22,322 bases of DNA from contig JARLHB010000463.1 of assembly GCA_031292465.1 (NCBI GenBank), forward strand, positions 1 to 22,322. Reading direction: 5' to 3'. The first letter of the stretch is position 1. Each line of letters begins with the position of its first letter. The DNA is from Ignavibacteriaceae bacterium (GTDB lineage Bacteria; Bacteroidota; Ignavibacteria; Ignavibacteriales; Ignavibacteriaceae). A program made the position numbers and the translations under genes. The notes under the pieces were generated by a model. The model ran no database searches. It worked only from the letters and a program-made list of their open reading frames with translations, and was not told the origin of the DNA. Below, piece by piece: positions 8,392 to 16,566 of this stretch.

Positions 8392-10332
8392 ATGTTTTCC
8401 AAAATCATTTCTAATTTAGCCTTATATACATTCTCTTTCATATTTCTCAATTTTGTAAGAGAGTACAGGTTAATACCTGACAGGACATTTATGGCCTCTT
8501 ATACGGTATATATATCGGCATGGTTTGTCGCAGGTTCATTGTCCAGAAAGTTTAGAAGGGAAAAGGAAGGCAAAACTTATAATATTATATACGCATATTT
8601 TATAGCCTTCTTTTTAATGCTTGGGGCTATAACCATACTCATAATTAAATTCCATCTTGACAATGTATCGCATTTCATATTTTACAGTTCATTATTCTTA
8701 TCATTTGCGCTGGAAATAATCTACCTAACTACAAAATACCATGAGGCTATCTATTATAATCACTTAAGGCTTTTGTTTAACTCAAAAGCCTTATTCCTTG
8801 AATTTTTCATCTACGCAGTGCTAATGTATTACGTTTTAGTTCTAAAATTAGATTATGCCATATTAGATGAAAAACACGCCTTGTTATTACTGAGCTTATA
8901 TCTGGACTGGTTCATAGCGGTTTTATTCGGCCATCAATTTAATGCAGAACCCGGTAAAGAAAATTACTGGAACCATATCTGGTCATATTTAAAATCATAC
9001 ATAATAGTAATTTCATTAAATATATCGGCAGCTTTCATTCTCCGGGTAAGCCATTTTGATTTATTAGTTGTAATACAGGCAACATCGGTATATGCATTTA
9101 CATCGTTTGTAATCTTAACATCTATGTCAGTTTTAAAGAGAGAAACAGTAAAAGAAGAAAATGAACCGGAATTAAGAAGAACAAATCTGTATAAGATTAT
9201 TAATGCAATGCCTGCCGGTATCTCATTTGACGAAGCATTCCAGTATGAATATCCGCAGCATGAAGTGTTCTCTATAAGTTTAAATAATCAATTAAAGGAA
9301 GTTTACCTTAAAAAATTTCCTAATGTTTACAGATTTCTGAATGAAAGCATAAACCTCAGATCATTTGAAGTTGAGTCATCAGTAGTCCAGAGGTCAAATG
9401 ATATATCCAGTATTGAAATTCTGCCGGATGATATACTTGAATTTTTCTTTAACCTTCGCCAAATGAATGACTTAAGGCGAATAAATTGTTACTTAATTGG
9501 AATAAACAAAAAGCTAAGACACGGTGGAATATTTATAAGTAAAATTGAGACAATAAATCAACGGTATAGGAGATATTTGAATAGTTATCCATTTTATCTG
9601 GCAAAATTGTTTTACCTTTTTGATTTTATTTGGGAGCGGGTATTCCCAAAACTGCCGTGGTTTCAGAAAATATATTTTGCATTTACAAGAGGAAACAACC
9701 GTGCTGTTTCATTTGCGGAGGGGCTGGGACGGCTATATTATTGCGGATTTGAAATTATCAACGCTAAAGAAATAGACAACTTTGTTTATTTTATTGCAAA
9801 GAAGGTGATGCCGCCATGTCTTGATAAGAATCCTTCTTATGGCCCTTTATTTAAAATGAAAAGGACCGGGTACAGGGGCAAACCAATATTTGTTTATAAA
9901 CTAAGGACAATGCACCCCTATGCCGAATACTTACAAAAATTTGTTTATGATAAATTCAGCCTTCAGGAAGGCGGAAAATTTAATAATGATTTCAGAGTTA
10001 CGTCATGGGGAAAAATTTTTAGAAAATTATGGATTGATGAACTTCCGATGCTAATAAATTTCTTTAAGGGGGAGTTAAAACTGGTAGGCGTAAGGCCGTT
10101 AAGCAATCATTATCTTAACCTGTACTCAAATGAACTGCGGATAAGACGAATTAATTATAAACCCGGATTAGTGCCGCCGTTTTATGTCGATATGCCAAAA
10201 ACATTAAACGAAATAATGTCATCGGAGGAGAGGTACCTTGACTTGTATGACAATCACCCGGTATTAACCGATATAAAATATTTTTTTAAGGCTGCATATA
10301 ATATTGTTATTAGAAAAAAACGCAGTAAGTAA
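8392..10332 (+). CDS. Polyprenyl glycosylphosphotransferase (initiating sugar-1-P transferase) with fused membrane and methyltransferase-like domains
   Basis: A 646-residue protein in three parts. Residues 1-250 hold about six or seven hydrophobic membrane segments (for example 5-22, 35-50, 64-85, 95-113, 133-152, 162-180 and 202-245). Residues 255-475 include LRRINCYLIGINKKLRHGG (362-379) and CGFEIINAKEIDNFVYFIAK (451-470), which resemble the second half of a class I methyltransferase. No GxGxG SAM-binding loop is present. Residues 480-646 are the catalytic domain: GPLFKMKRTGYRGKPIFVYKLRTM region (484-507), D549-E550-L551-P552 containing the Asp-Glu dyad known from PglC, VGVRPL (565-570) and KPGL (590-593), where the usual PG(I/L)TG continues instead as PP. 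It should transfer a sugar phosphate from a UDP-sugar to undecaprenyl phosphate, starting repeat-unit assembly. The usual re-entrant hydrophobic helix just before SPGP is not visible. Confidence 0.88.
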   Translation: MFSKIISNLALYTFSFIFLNFVREYRLIPDRTFMASYTVYISAWFVAGSLSRKFRREKEGKTYNIIYAYFIAFFLMLGAITILIIKFHLDNVSHFIFYSSLFLSFALEIIYLTTKYHEAIYYNHLRLLFNSKALFLEFFIYAVLMYYVLVLKLDYAILDEKHALLLLSLYLDWFIAVLFGHQFNAEPGKENYWNHIWSYLKSYIIVISLNISAAFILRVSHFDLLVVIQATSVYAFTSFVILTSMSVLKRETVKEENEPELRRTNLYKIINAMPAGISFDEAFQYEYPQHEVFSISLNNQLKEVYLKKFPNVYRFLNESINLRSFEVESSVVQRSNDISSIEILPDDILEFFFNLRQMNDLRRINCYLIGINKKLRHGGIFISKIETINQRYRRYLNSYPFYLAKLFYLFDFIWERVFPKLPWFQKIYFAFTRGNNRAVSFAEGLGRLYYCGFEIINAKEIDNFVYFIAKKVMPPCLDKNPSYGPLFKMKRTGYRGKPIFVYKLRTMHPYAEYLQKFVYDKFSLQEGGKFNNDFRVTSWGKIFRKLWIDELPMLINFFKGELKLVGVRPLSNHYLNLYSNELRIRRINYKPGLVPPFYVDMPKTLNEIMSSEERYLDLYDNHPVLTDIKYFFKAAYNIVIRKKRSK

Positions 10333-10341
10333 ACATCTAAA

Positions 10342-11961
10342 ATGAATAAAAAAAACATCTCTGCCGTAATAATACTTTTGCTTATCACAATAGTTGCTTC
10401 TCCTTCAGTATATCCACAAACGGTGTACACGCCGTTAAATTCGTCCATTTATAACTATCTGGATAGGCTGGCAACGGAGCATATTATTGTCTTGAACGAC
10501 GAAGTAAAGCCATACTCGCGTAAAACGATAGCCGGTTATCTAATAACCGCGGTAGAGAAGTCCGCCATGTTAAATAAAGTTGAGAAAGAAGAATTGGAAT
10601 GGTATAAAGAAGAATATGCAGAAGAAATGAAATTAAAAAATGAAAGATGGTTCTTATATAAATATTCAGACTCGCTGTTCTCATTCAGAGTCACCCCGAT
10701 GGGGGGGTATGGCATATCAAGGACGGGTGATGCACACGGGCACACAAGATGGTGGGGGATAAGTACGTACGGAAACATATCGGATTTACTTGGCGTTTCG
10801 TTCTCATATAAAGATATCGGGCAATTTGGCAGCAATGTGGATTATAAAAAAGATTTTACACCTGAAAGAGCCTATGATATTAATTCAAATCCGTCCGGCG
10901 GTATTGAATTTAGCGATGTTAAAGGCGCTGTTAATTTTACCTGGAACTGGGGTTCTGTCTCTTTAATAAAAGATGATATACGATGGGGGCATGGAAATTT
11001 CGGGCAATTAATACTATCAGATAAACCCGAATCATATCCCCAGATAAGATTATTTATAAAGCCTGCCGAATGGTTCCGATTTTATTATATACACGGGTGG
11101 CTTAATTCTCTTGTCTATGATTCATCAAAGTTTTATTATAATCATTTGGAGAGCGTTCATCCTATCCAGTATAAAAGCTACATAAACAAATACATTGCAG
11201 CAAATATGCTTACTGTTACGCCTTTAAATAATCTGGATGTAAGCATAGGCAATTCAGTTATTTACAGCGGTGAACTAAGGCCGGAATTTTTTATTCCTTT
11301 CTTGTATTACAAAGTAATGGATCATAATACAGGCAGGGGGGATGTTGAAGACAGCAACGGACAGATTTATTTTGATATTTCATCAAGAAATCTTCCGAAT
11401 TTTCAATTCTATTCTACAGTTTTTATTGACTGCGGCTCAATACGGGGACTGCTTAAAGGAGATTTACACGAATGGTGGTGCGGTTATACTTTGGGAGTAA
11501 AAACTGTTAATGTATTTATACCTAATCTTGATCTTATAGTTGAATATACCAAACTCGGGCCGTGGGTTTACGAGCATAAATATGATACGGAAACTTATAA
11601 ACATATCGGAGTTACACTTGGAGACTGGCTCGGGCAAAATGCAGATCAATTCAGGATTCAGGCAGATTATAAATTATCACGGCCTCTTGCAATCCATTTA
11701 TATTTTGAGAGATTAAGGAAAGGCGGGCTTGCGGACAATTCTTTGGCTTATTTCAGTACTGTTACAATCCCATTTTTATACGGGCCGTTAAGAAAGGACT
11801 TCAATATAGGCATTACTGCTGATTATGAAATATTCCATGATTTGTATGCTTCCGGATTATATGAATATTCTAATATTACCGACGGGGATAAAACAAGAAC
11901 ACAGCAGTTTCTGCTCGGAGACAAAAACAATTTTTCTTTTACACTCAGCCTGGGGCTATAA
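10342..11961 (+). CDS. Wzi-family capsule assembly outer-membrane protein
   Basis: A 539-residue exported protein. A signal peptide is clear (basic NKK, hydrophobic core to about residue 22, then PSVYPQ with cleavage near 26). A helical charged segment (about 30-100) follows, then many alternating aromatic beta-strands, e.g. VTPMGGYGISRT, VSFSYKDIGQFG, VSLIKDDIRWGHGNFGQLIL, FRFYYIHGWLN, ending in FSFTLSLGL, a C-terminal strand suited to barrel insertion. This is the pattern of the capsule-assembly Wzi family (Caps_assemb_Wzi). In E. coli, Wzi anchors or organises capsule at the cell surface; Bacteroidota members are larger and less studied. It lies 9 nt after the initiating transferase gene and ends the tight + strand operon, with a 500-bp gap behind it. 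No obvious terminator was found immediately after its stop. Confidence 0.84.
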   Translation: MNKKNISAVIILLLITIVASPSVYPQTVYTPLNSSIYNYLDRLATEHIIVLNDEVKPYSRKTIAGYLITAVEKSAMLNKVEKEELEWYKEEYAEEMKLKNERWFLYKYSDSLFSFRVTPMGGYGISRTGDAHGHTRWWGISTYGNISDLLGVSFSYKDIGQFGSNVDYKKDFTPERAYDINSNPSGGIEFSDVKGAVNFTWNWGSVSLIKDDIRWGHGNFGQLILSDKPESYPQIRLFIKPAEWFRFYYIHGWLNSLVYDSSKFYYNHLESVHPIQYKSYINKYIAANMLTVTPLNNLDVSIGNSVIYSGELRPEFFIPFLYYKVMDHNTGRGDVEDSNGQIYFDISSRNLPNFQFYSTVFIDCGSIRGLLKGDLHEWWCGYTLGVKTVNVFIPNLDLIVEYTKLGPWVYEHKYDTETYKHIGVTLGDWLGQNADQFRIQADYKLSRPLAIHLYFERLRKGGLADNSLAYFSTVTIPFLYGPLRKDFNIGITADYEIFHDLYASGLYEYSNITDGDKTRTQQFLLGDKNNFSFTLSLGL

Positions 11962-11979
11962 ATAGGTGCTGTTAATTTG

Positions 11980-12153
11980 TTAGGAAAGTATCCCTAAATC
12001 ATTTTCAAATATATGAGAGAGCCTGTCTTCATAAATGATTGCTTCAAAGAATTTTCCGTCTCCTTCATACCTCAAAGGCGCAGTTTTTATAAGCTTATAA
12101 ATATATATAACTGCTGTTGTAAGTAAAGTTGTTGATATAATTATTAATGTCAT
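11980..12153 (-). CDS. Small single-pass membrane protein, hypothetical (57 aa)
   Basis: An ATG at 12153 (- strand) opens 57 codons ending in TAA at 11982-11980. The product begins MTLIIISTTLLTTAVIYIYK, a clean membrane segment of about 18 residues followed by Lys. It continues with a mixed, charged soluble part containing LRYEGDGKFFEAIIYEDRLS and ending DLGILS. The composition, with a hydrophobic anchor, then balanced Glu/Asp/Lys/Arg and well-spaced aromatics, looks like a real protein rather than chance AT-rich frame. There is no clear Shine-Dalgarno, which is common here. It is antisense to the flanking operon and sits alone in the gap, so it would be a separate transcript or the remnant of a longer gene. 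I do not recognise a family. Confidence 0.5.
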   Translation of the reverse strand: MTLIIISTTLLTTAVIYIYKLIKTAPLRYEGDGKFFEAIIYEDRLSHIFENDLGILS

Positions 12154-12309
12154 AGTATTTGTCTTTATCGTATATATCTGATTATCGAATAATAATGGAA
12201 AAAGTTGATCCGTCTTTGTTAATGATATTAAAAGAATTACTAAAGCCTATTTTTACTGAATATTAAGAAATTGTAAGCAAGAATAAGAATTAACCGGGAA
12301 ATTAAAAGT

Positions 12310-12345
12310 GATCCATCAGAATTTTAATGAAAGAATTCATGGATC
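12310..12345. repeat. Bulged hairpin / inverted repeat upstream of wzc
   Basis: The arms GATCCAT (12310-12316) and ATGGATC (12339-12345) are perfectly complementary. Inside them GAATT (12319-12323) and AATTC (12334-12338) extend the stem after a 2-nt bulge, leaving a 10-nt loop. It lies about 115 nt before the wzc start. It could be an operator or a leader structure; no T-run follows, so a terminator is unlikely. Confidence 0.4.
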
Positions 12346-12450
12346 GGGATACAGATCACATAACTGTTATTAGTGTAGAGCTTTTTATTCAATGTCTTTT
12401 GTATTTGAAAAGAGTTACAGGAACCGGATCTATTATCTGATTTTGGTAAA

Positions 12451-12456
12451 AAGGAG
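12451..12456 (+). promoter_or_regulatory. Strong Shine-Dalgarno site of wzc
   Basis: AAGGAG lies 5 nt before the ATG at 12462. Most other genes in the window lack such a site, so it fixes the wzc start and hints at independent, efficient translation. Confidence 0.75.
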
Positions 12457-12461
12457 AAAAC

Positions 12462-14744
12462 ATGAAAAATGATAATCTTGGTAAGAAAAATACCGAAGCA
12501 AATTCCATAAAAGATTATATCAAAGTTATACGGAATAATCTTTTCCCGGTTATTTTAATTACTTCAATAGGCCTTATTGTATCAATAATTTATGCTGTGA
12601 GCGCAACAAATATTTATGAATCTATAACCACTTTAAAAATAGCAAAGCCACAGGGAAGCGTTCTTGATTCACCAATTATGAGCGAAATGCAAGGCTTTAC
12701 GGATGACCGGTTTATCTCGACAGAAATGGAGATACTAAAGAGTTTCTCCATCAGGTCAAATGTTGCAAAAGCAGTAATTGATACTTTCTATTACGTTAAA
12801 CGGCCGGACAAATTTTATTTAATATATGACCGTACATTGTTTAAAGATAAAAGCGATAAAATATTACTTGATGCAGAGGACTTTGCAGAATTATTAAAAG
12901 ATAAAATCTCAATTGATCAGAAAAAAGGAGTAGATCTTGTAGATATAACGGTTAGCTCTCCTTCTTCTTATGAAGCAGCTTTGATAGCAAATTGTTATGC
13001 AAATGAATATCTGAAAGAGAACTTATCAATTAGCAGAAATCAATTAACTAATGTTAAAGATTTTCTGGATGAGCAGTCCAGGGAGAAACAAAAAGATTTG
13101 AATATATCCGAAGATGCTGTAAGTAAATATAAAACTGAAAAAGGGATAATACTGCTCGATGCCCAATCGCAGGCATTAATAACACAAATGGCAAGCCTTG
13201 AAGCACAGAGAGATGCTATAAAAATAGATTTAATCGCATCAGACAAAATATTGACTGATCTAAAAGACGAATTAAAGAAACAGGATCCGAAAATAGCCGA
13301 ATATCTGGAAAGCCAGGCATCGCAGTCATATTATCAGGCGCTTCAGGATGAAGTAGCCAAATTAGAAATAAACAAAGATTTGGCAATGGCTAACAAAAAA
13401 GAAAGCAGTGATAATTCAATAAATATGAATGAATTTGATACTAAAATAGAAGGATTAAAAGGTAAATTGGCATCAAAGCTAAATATTATAAAAAATGGAA
13501 TCTTTGCAAGCAGCCCGGATTATGTAAAGGAGCTTACTGAGAAAATACTTAATGCAGAAATAAAAGCCGATACGTCAAAAATACAGCTTAGTGAATTAGC
13601 AAGAATAATAAACAGTTATGAAAGAGACTTCAATAAGCTGCCTCAAACTTCTATTGAATATGCGCGGTTAGAGAGGAAAAGGGAAGCAGATGAAAAATTG
13701 TTTTCACTTCTTGAAGAAAAGCATCAGGAAGCTCAAATAAATGAGCTTTCACAACCGGGCAATGTTGTTATTATTGATAACGGCAGGGTGCTTAAAGAGC
13801 CGACAAAACCTAACCGTATAATTATTATACTATTTGGACTCATACTTGGCAGCGGAATGTCTTTGGGGTATGTTTTTGTTAAGGACTATTTTAATAATAC
13901 AATAAAAACTCCGGAAGACCTGCAGGACAGGAATATTAATGTGCTGGCTTGGATACCATTTATAGAGGGAATGGAAATAGACGGGCAAAGAGATCATGAA
14001 TTTATAGTCGCAAAGAAACCGGACTCAATCCCGAGTGAAGCTTTTAAGGCGTTGAGGACAAGGATACAGTATTCCAAAGTTGAGCAGGAATCGCTAAAAA
14101 CCATACATGTTACTTCTTCAACCCCAAGTGAAGGCAAAACATTAATATCTGTAAACCTTGCAGGAACCTTTGCACAGCTTGGGAAGAAGACGCTTTTTAT
14201 TGATACCGACCTGAGAAAACCAAGGGCGCATACAATATTCAATGTCTCAAAGCGTCCCGGCCTTGTTGATTATCTTTTTAATGAAGCGACAATGGAAGAA
14301 ATAGTACATCCTACGGAATTAAGTAATTTAAGTTTTATTGCTTCAGGTACAATACCTCCAAACCCTTCTGAAATGCTCGCATCCAAAGTATTTAAAAACT
14401 TTGTAGAATTAGTGAAGAAACAATACGATATAGTAATATTTGATTCTGCGCCAATAATTGCAGTAACTGATTCTGAAATACTATCGTCAATTGTAGATGC
14501 AACAATACTTGTTGTTTCAGCAGACGTAACAGAAATGGAAGTTATGGAAAAATCAGTAGAATTATTAAAGCGGAGCAGTACATCTTTTGCAGGAACCGTA
14601 TTGAATAACTTTTGCTATAAAGGCGGTTATGGTTCATATTATAAATATTATTATTACTATTCTGGCTCTGATAATCATAATGGGGAGAAAAAGCATCATC
14701 ACAGAGAACAGAAAAAGATACCCGAAGATAAGGCTTTAGTGTAA
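12462..14744 (+). CDS. wzc: Wzc-type polysaccharide co-polymerase / tyrosine autokinase (BY-kinase)
   Basis: A 760-residue inner-membrane protein with the full Wzc layout. There is an N-terminal Wzz domain with membrane helix 1 at about 28-48, a long periplasmic coiled-coil region (about 190-430), and the PNRI motif at 450-453 followed by membrane helix 2 (about 453-474). A cytoplasmic BY-kinase domain has Walker A STPSEGKT (553-560, K559), Walker A' LFIDTDLRKPR (578-588) and Walker B DIVIFDSAP (656-664). The tail carries a tyrosine cluster with nine Tyr between 719 and 733, the expected autophosphorylation sites, then a His-rich end. It should control chain length and export together with an outer-membrane Wza and a phosphatase, neither of which is in the window. 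It follows the Wzi-like gene after 500 bp. Confidence 0.95.
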   Translation: MKNDNLGKKNTEANSIKDYIKVIRNNLFPVILITSIGLIVSIIYAVSATNIYESITTLKIAKPQGSVLDSPIMSEMQGFTDDRFISTEMEILKSFSIRSNVAKAVIDTFYYVKRPDKFYLIYDRTLFKDKSDKILLDAEDFAELLKDKISIDQKKGVDLVDITVSSPSSYEAALIANCYANEYLKENLSISRNQLTNVKDFLDEQSREKQKDLNISEDAVSKYKTEKGIILLDAQSQALITQMASLEAQRDAIKIDLIASDKILTDLKDELKKQDPKIAEYLESQASQSYYQALQDEVAKLEINKDLAMANKKESSDNSINMNEFDTKIEGLKGKLASKLNIIKNGIFASSPDYVKELTEKILNAEIKADTSKIQLSELARIINSYERDFNKLPQTSIEYARLERKREADEKLFSLLEEKHQEAQINELSQPGNVVIIDNGRVLKEPTKPNRIIIILFGLILGSGMSLGYVFVKDYFNNTIKTPEDLQDRNINVLAWIPFIEGMEIDGQRDHEFIVAKKPDSIPSEAFKALRTRIQYSKVEQESLKTIHVTSSTPSEGKTLISVNLAGTFAQLGKKTLFIDTDLRKPRAHTIFNVSKRPGLVDYLFNEATMEEIVHPTELSNLSFIASGTIPPNPSEMLASKVFKNFVELVKKQYDIVIFDSAPIIAVTDSEILSSIVDATILVVSADVTEMEVMEKSVELLKRSSTSFAGTVLNNFCYKGGYGSYYKYYYYYSGSDNHNGEKKHHHREQKKIPEDKALV

Positions 14745-14818
14745 AGCTTGTTTTTAGATATCCTTTTAAAATATTTTTTTCATAAAATTTAAAAATAACC
14801 AGACAGGGATATTTTATC

Positions 14819-15664
14819 ATGTTTGACAGAGAACGGCTAAGGCGAATTAAAATAATCGCCGCTGATCTTGACGGAACTCTTTTAAGCAATGATGCAGAAA
14901 TTAGCGACAGGGCAAAGCATTTAATTAAGGAATTAAAAAAGAAGGGTGTGCTTTTTACATTTGCTTCCGGAAGGCTGCATTGCGCGCTTACTTCTTACGC
15001 AGAAGAGCTCGGCCTGGATGTTCCTCTTATATCGCTTGACGGAAGTATAATAAAAAATCATCGGGACGGAAACGTAATATATGAATCTTTTGTTCCGGCA
15101 AGATATGTAAAGAAGGCATTAATGTATTCGGAACAATTTCTGTTGAACATTGCATTATGCCACGCAGATTCTATCTATTACACCGAGCGCAATGCAGTTA
15201 TTCCGCAAATGATTGAGAAATTCGGCGCCCGGTACGAAGAGGTTCTCAAATACAACGGGCTTGTAAATAACACTCTTGAAATAACAATAGCCAGTGACTA
15301 TAAAGATAATATTAAGTATGTAAGAGACAGGATGCGTTTCCCTCATACATTCGGGTTAAATATCTCCTATTTTAAATCTCATTCTCATAATGGAATATAT
15401 TACCTTGAGATTAGGAAAAAAAGCACAAACAAAGGCAAAGCTTTGAAAATACTTCTTCGCAGCCTTGGCATACGCCAGTCAGAAACCGCAGTAATCGGAG
15501 ACTGGTACAATGATATAAGCCTTTTTTTGCCGGGAGTACTAAAAGTTACTTTAAACAATAGCCTGCCTGAACTGAAACGAATAGCCGATGTGGAAATAAG
15601 TAAAGATAATAATAACAATGGGGCAGCCGAGTTTTTAGAAATGGTTCTTAAAGCTAAAAGCTGA
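14819..15664 (+). CDS. HAD-superfamily IIB (Cof-type) phosphatase
   Basis: A 281-residue HAD hydrolase with all motifs in order: motif I DLDGT (16-20, nucleophile D16 and acid D18), motif II SGR (50-52), motif III lysine in NKGKAL (K205) and motif IV GDWYND (227-232). The C2B-type cap between motifs II and III defines the Cof/IIB group, which dephosphorylates sugar phosphates, flavins or related small metabolites. The substrate cannot be deduced. A GGGA ribosome site lies 9 nt before the ATG. It follows wzc by 74 nt on the same strand, so a link to sugar-phosphate metabolism is possible, but Cof-type genes are common anywhere in genomes. Confidence 0.88.
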   Translation: MFDRERLRRIKIIAADLDGTLLSNDAEISDRAKHLIKELKKKGVLFTFASGRLHCALTSYAEELGLDVPLISLDGSIIKNHRDGNVIYESFVPARYVKKALMYSEQFLLNIALCHADSIYYTERNAVIPQMIEKFGARYEEVLKYNGLVNNTLEITIASDYKDNIKYVRDRMRFPHTFGLNISYFKSHSHNGIYYLEIRKKSTNKGKALKILLRSLGIRQSETAVIGDWYNDISLFLPGVLKVTLNNSLPELKRIADVEISKDNNNNGAAEFLEMVLKAKS

Positions 15665-15720
15665 TCTATTATTCTAATTCTATTGGCTTAATATTATTAA
15701 CTATTATTCAATAAACAATT

Positions 15721-16005
15721 ATGAAAACAAAGAATATATTTAAGAGAAATCCGCTATTTCAAAAATGCCCCGGCTGTATGAAGAGCAGTACATTGCATCA
15801 ATCCCATCCCAGAAATTGGAAGGAATCATTTGTTACCAATTTAACATTTTATAAGATATATAGATGCAAGCAGTGCGGCTGGCGTAATTATTTGTCAACT
15901 TTCAAATTCACAGCATTAACATTAAAAGTTGTTTTCTTGTACTTTTGTGCTGTCTCCTTCATATCATTTACCATTTTTTATATACTATCCAAGCTGGTTC
16001 GTTGA
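15721..16005 (+). CDS. Small zinc-ribbon membrane protein, hypothetical
   Basis: A 94-residue protein with two CxxC knuckles (C16/C19 in CPGC and C49/C52 in CKQC), spaced as in a zinc ribbon, then a single hydrophobic segment at about 63-90 ending in KLVR. The cytoplasmic ribbon would be anchored by the C-terminal helix. I do not recognise a named family. The gene is 56 nt after the HAD gene on the same strand and ends just before a strong hairpin terminator shared with the converging OB-fold gene. Confidence 0.68.
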   Translation: MKTKNIFKRNPLFQKCPGCMKSSTLHQSHPRNWKESFVTNLTFYKIYRCKQCGWRNYLSTFKFTALTLKVVFLYFCAVSFISFTIFYILSKLVR

Positions 16006-16027
16006 TGGTGAAGGATGATATATTTGG

Positions 16028-16058
16028 AAGGCTAAAAAGTGAATTAGTTTTTAGCCTT
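16028..16058. terminator. Bidirectional rho-independent terminator
   Basis: AAGGCTAAAAA (16028-16038) and TTTTTAGCCTT (16048-16058) form a perfect 11-bp stem with a 9-nt loop; the A-rich and T-rich flanks serve both directions. It ends the zinc-ribbon gene and the converging OB-fold gene. The stop and last codons of the latter (E-K-A-K-N) are inside the stem and loop. Confidence 0.82.
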
Positions 16059-16415
16059 TTCAATAATCCTTATTTGTTTTAATGAATCTAAAATAATTTC
16101 CGGTTTCCCGTTATACTCTGTTATCTTTCCCGTAATTTCCACTTCTTTGCCCTCATAAGTATTTAACCTCCCGAATTTTTTCGCATCGGATTTAAAAATT
16201 ACAGCTGTAAATTTATTATGCGGAAATTTACCACCCATATTAAAAAAGTAATTGCCTGTCCCTGATTTTACAACCTGGTCTATCTTGCCGCTGACAATTA
16301 CTTCTTTCCCAATATTATTCTTTGCTCTTGCAGGTGAGATTTTTGTCTGTGTAAAAGCAGTACATACTAATATTGATATAAAAAATATTGTTAAGGCAAA
16401 TCTTCTCATCTTCAT
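16044..16415 (-). CDS. Secreted single OB-fold protein
   Basis: A 123-residue protein with a clear signal peptide (MKMRRF, then a hydrophobic core to about residue 20, CTAFTQ near the cleavage point) followed by one OB-fold. The strands read IGKEVIVSGKIDQVV, GNYFFNMGGKFPHNKFTAVIF, YEGKEVEITGKITEYNGKPEIIL and KQIRIIE. The pattern of two V-x-G-K-I strands plus a Y-x-G-x-P-x-I strand is shared with small OB-fold domains often labelled nucleic-acid binding. The signal peptide points to the periplasm, so nucleic acid is not an assured ligand. It stands alone on the - strand and ends within a shared terminator. An alternative ATG two codons later would make no difference. Confidence 0.75.
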   Translation of the reverse strand: MKMRRFALTIFFISILVCTAFTQTKISPARAKNNIGKEVIVSGKIDQVVKSGTGNYFFNMGGKFPHNKFTAVIFKSDAKKFGRLNTYEGKEVEITGKITEYNGKPEIILDSLKQIRIIEKAKN

Positions 16416-16566
16416 TTCATTGCTATATTATTAATAATTATACATTATTATCAGGGATTACTGCAAATTAAGCAAATATTCTGCGTAAAATTCCAAATAG
16501 GTCTCATTAAATTAAAAAGTTTTTAACTATAATTGCCTTCCTGTTTTAGTAACAATTTTGAATAAT

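Larger units (their letters stand above)
11962..12461. other. 500-bp gap between the Wzi-like gene and wzc
   Basis: This is the longest stretch without a listed + strand gene. It contains a plausible 57-codon ORF on the - strand (11980-12153), a bulged hairpin (12310-12345) and a strong ribosome binding site for wzc (12451-12456). A 23-codon + strand frame at 12195-12266 is also open but carries no supporting signal. The separation and the ribosome site suggest that wzc has its own promoter here, but I could not place promoter boxes with confidence. Confidence 0.7.

Noticed and set aside
12195..12266. A 23-codon + strand frame (MEKVDPSLLMILKELLKPIF...) in the gap before wzc
   Set aside because: It is too short, has no ribosome site, and nothing beyond an open frame supports it; the - strand ORF in the same gap is more convincing.
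12360..12450. A Bacteroidota-type (-33/-7) promoter before wzc
   Set aside because: TTTG-containing stretches occur near 12400 but the spacing and second box do not fit well enough to place a promoter.
14755..14818. A short inverted repeat (ATATCC/GGATAT) before the HAD gene
   Set aside because: Six-base AT-rich arms in an AT-rich spacer are expected by chance, and no T-run or loop geometry supports a terminator.
14542..14889. A 115-codon - strand frame across the end of wzc and the start of the HAD gene
   Set aside because: It overlaps two well-supported genes and its product has no recognisable pattern.
16416..16557. A cobalamin riboswitch or other leader element before the TonB receptor
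   Set aside because: No B12-box-like sequence or extended structure could be seen in this 142-nt spacer.
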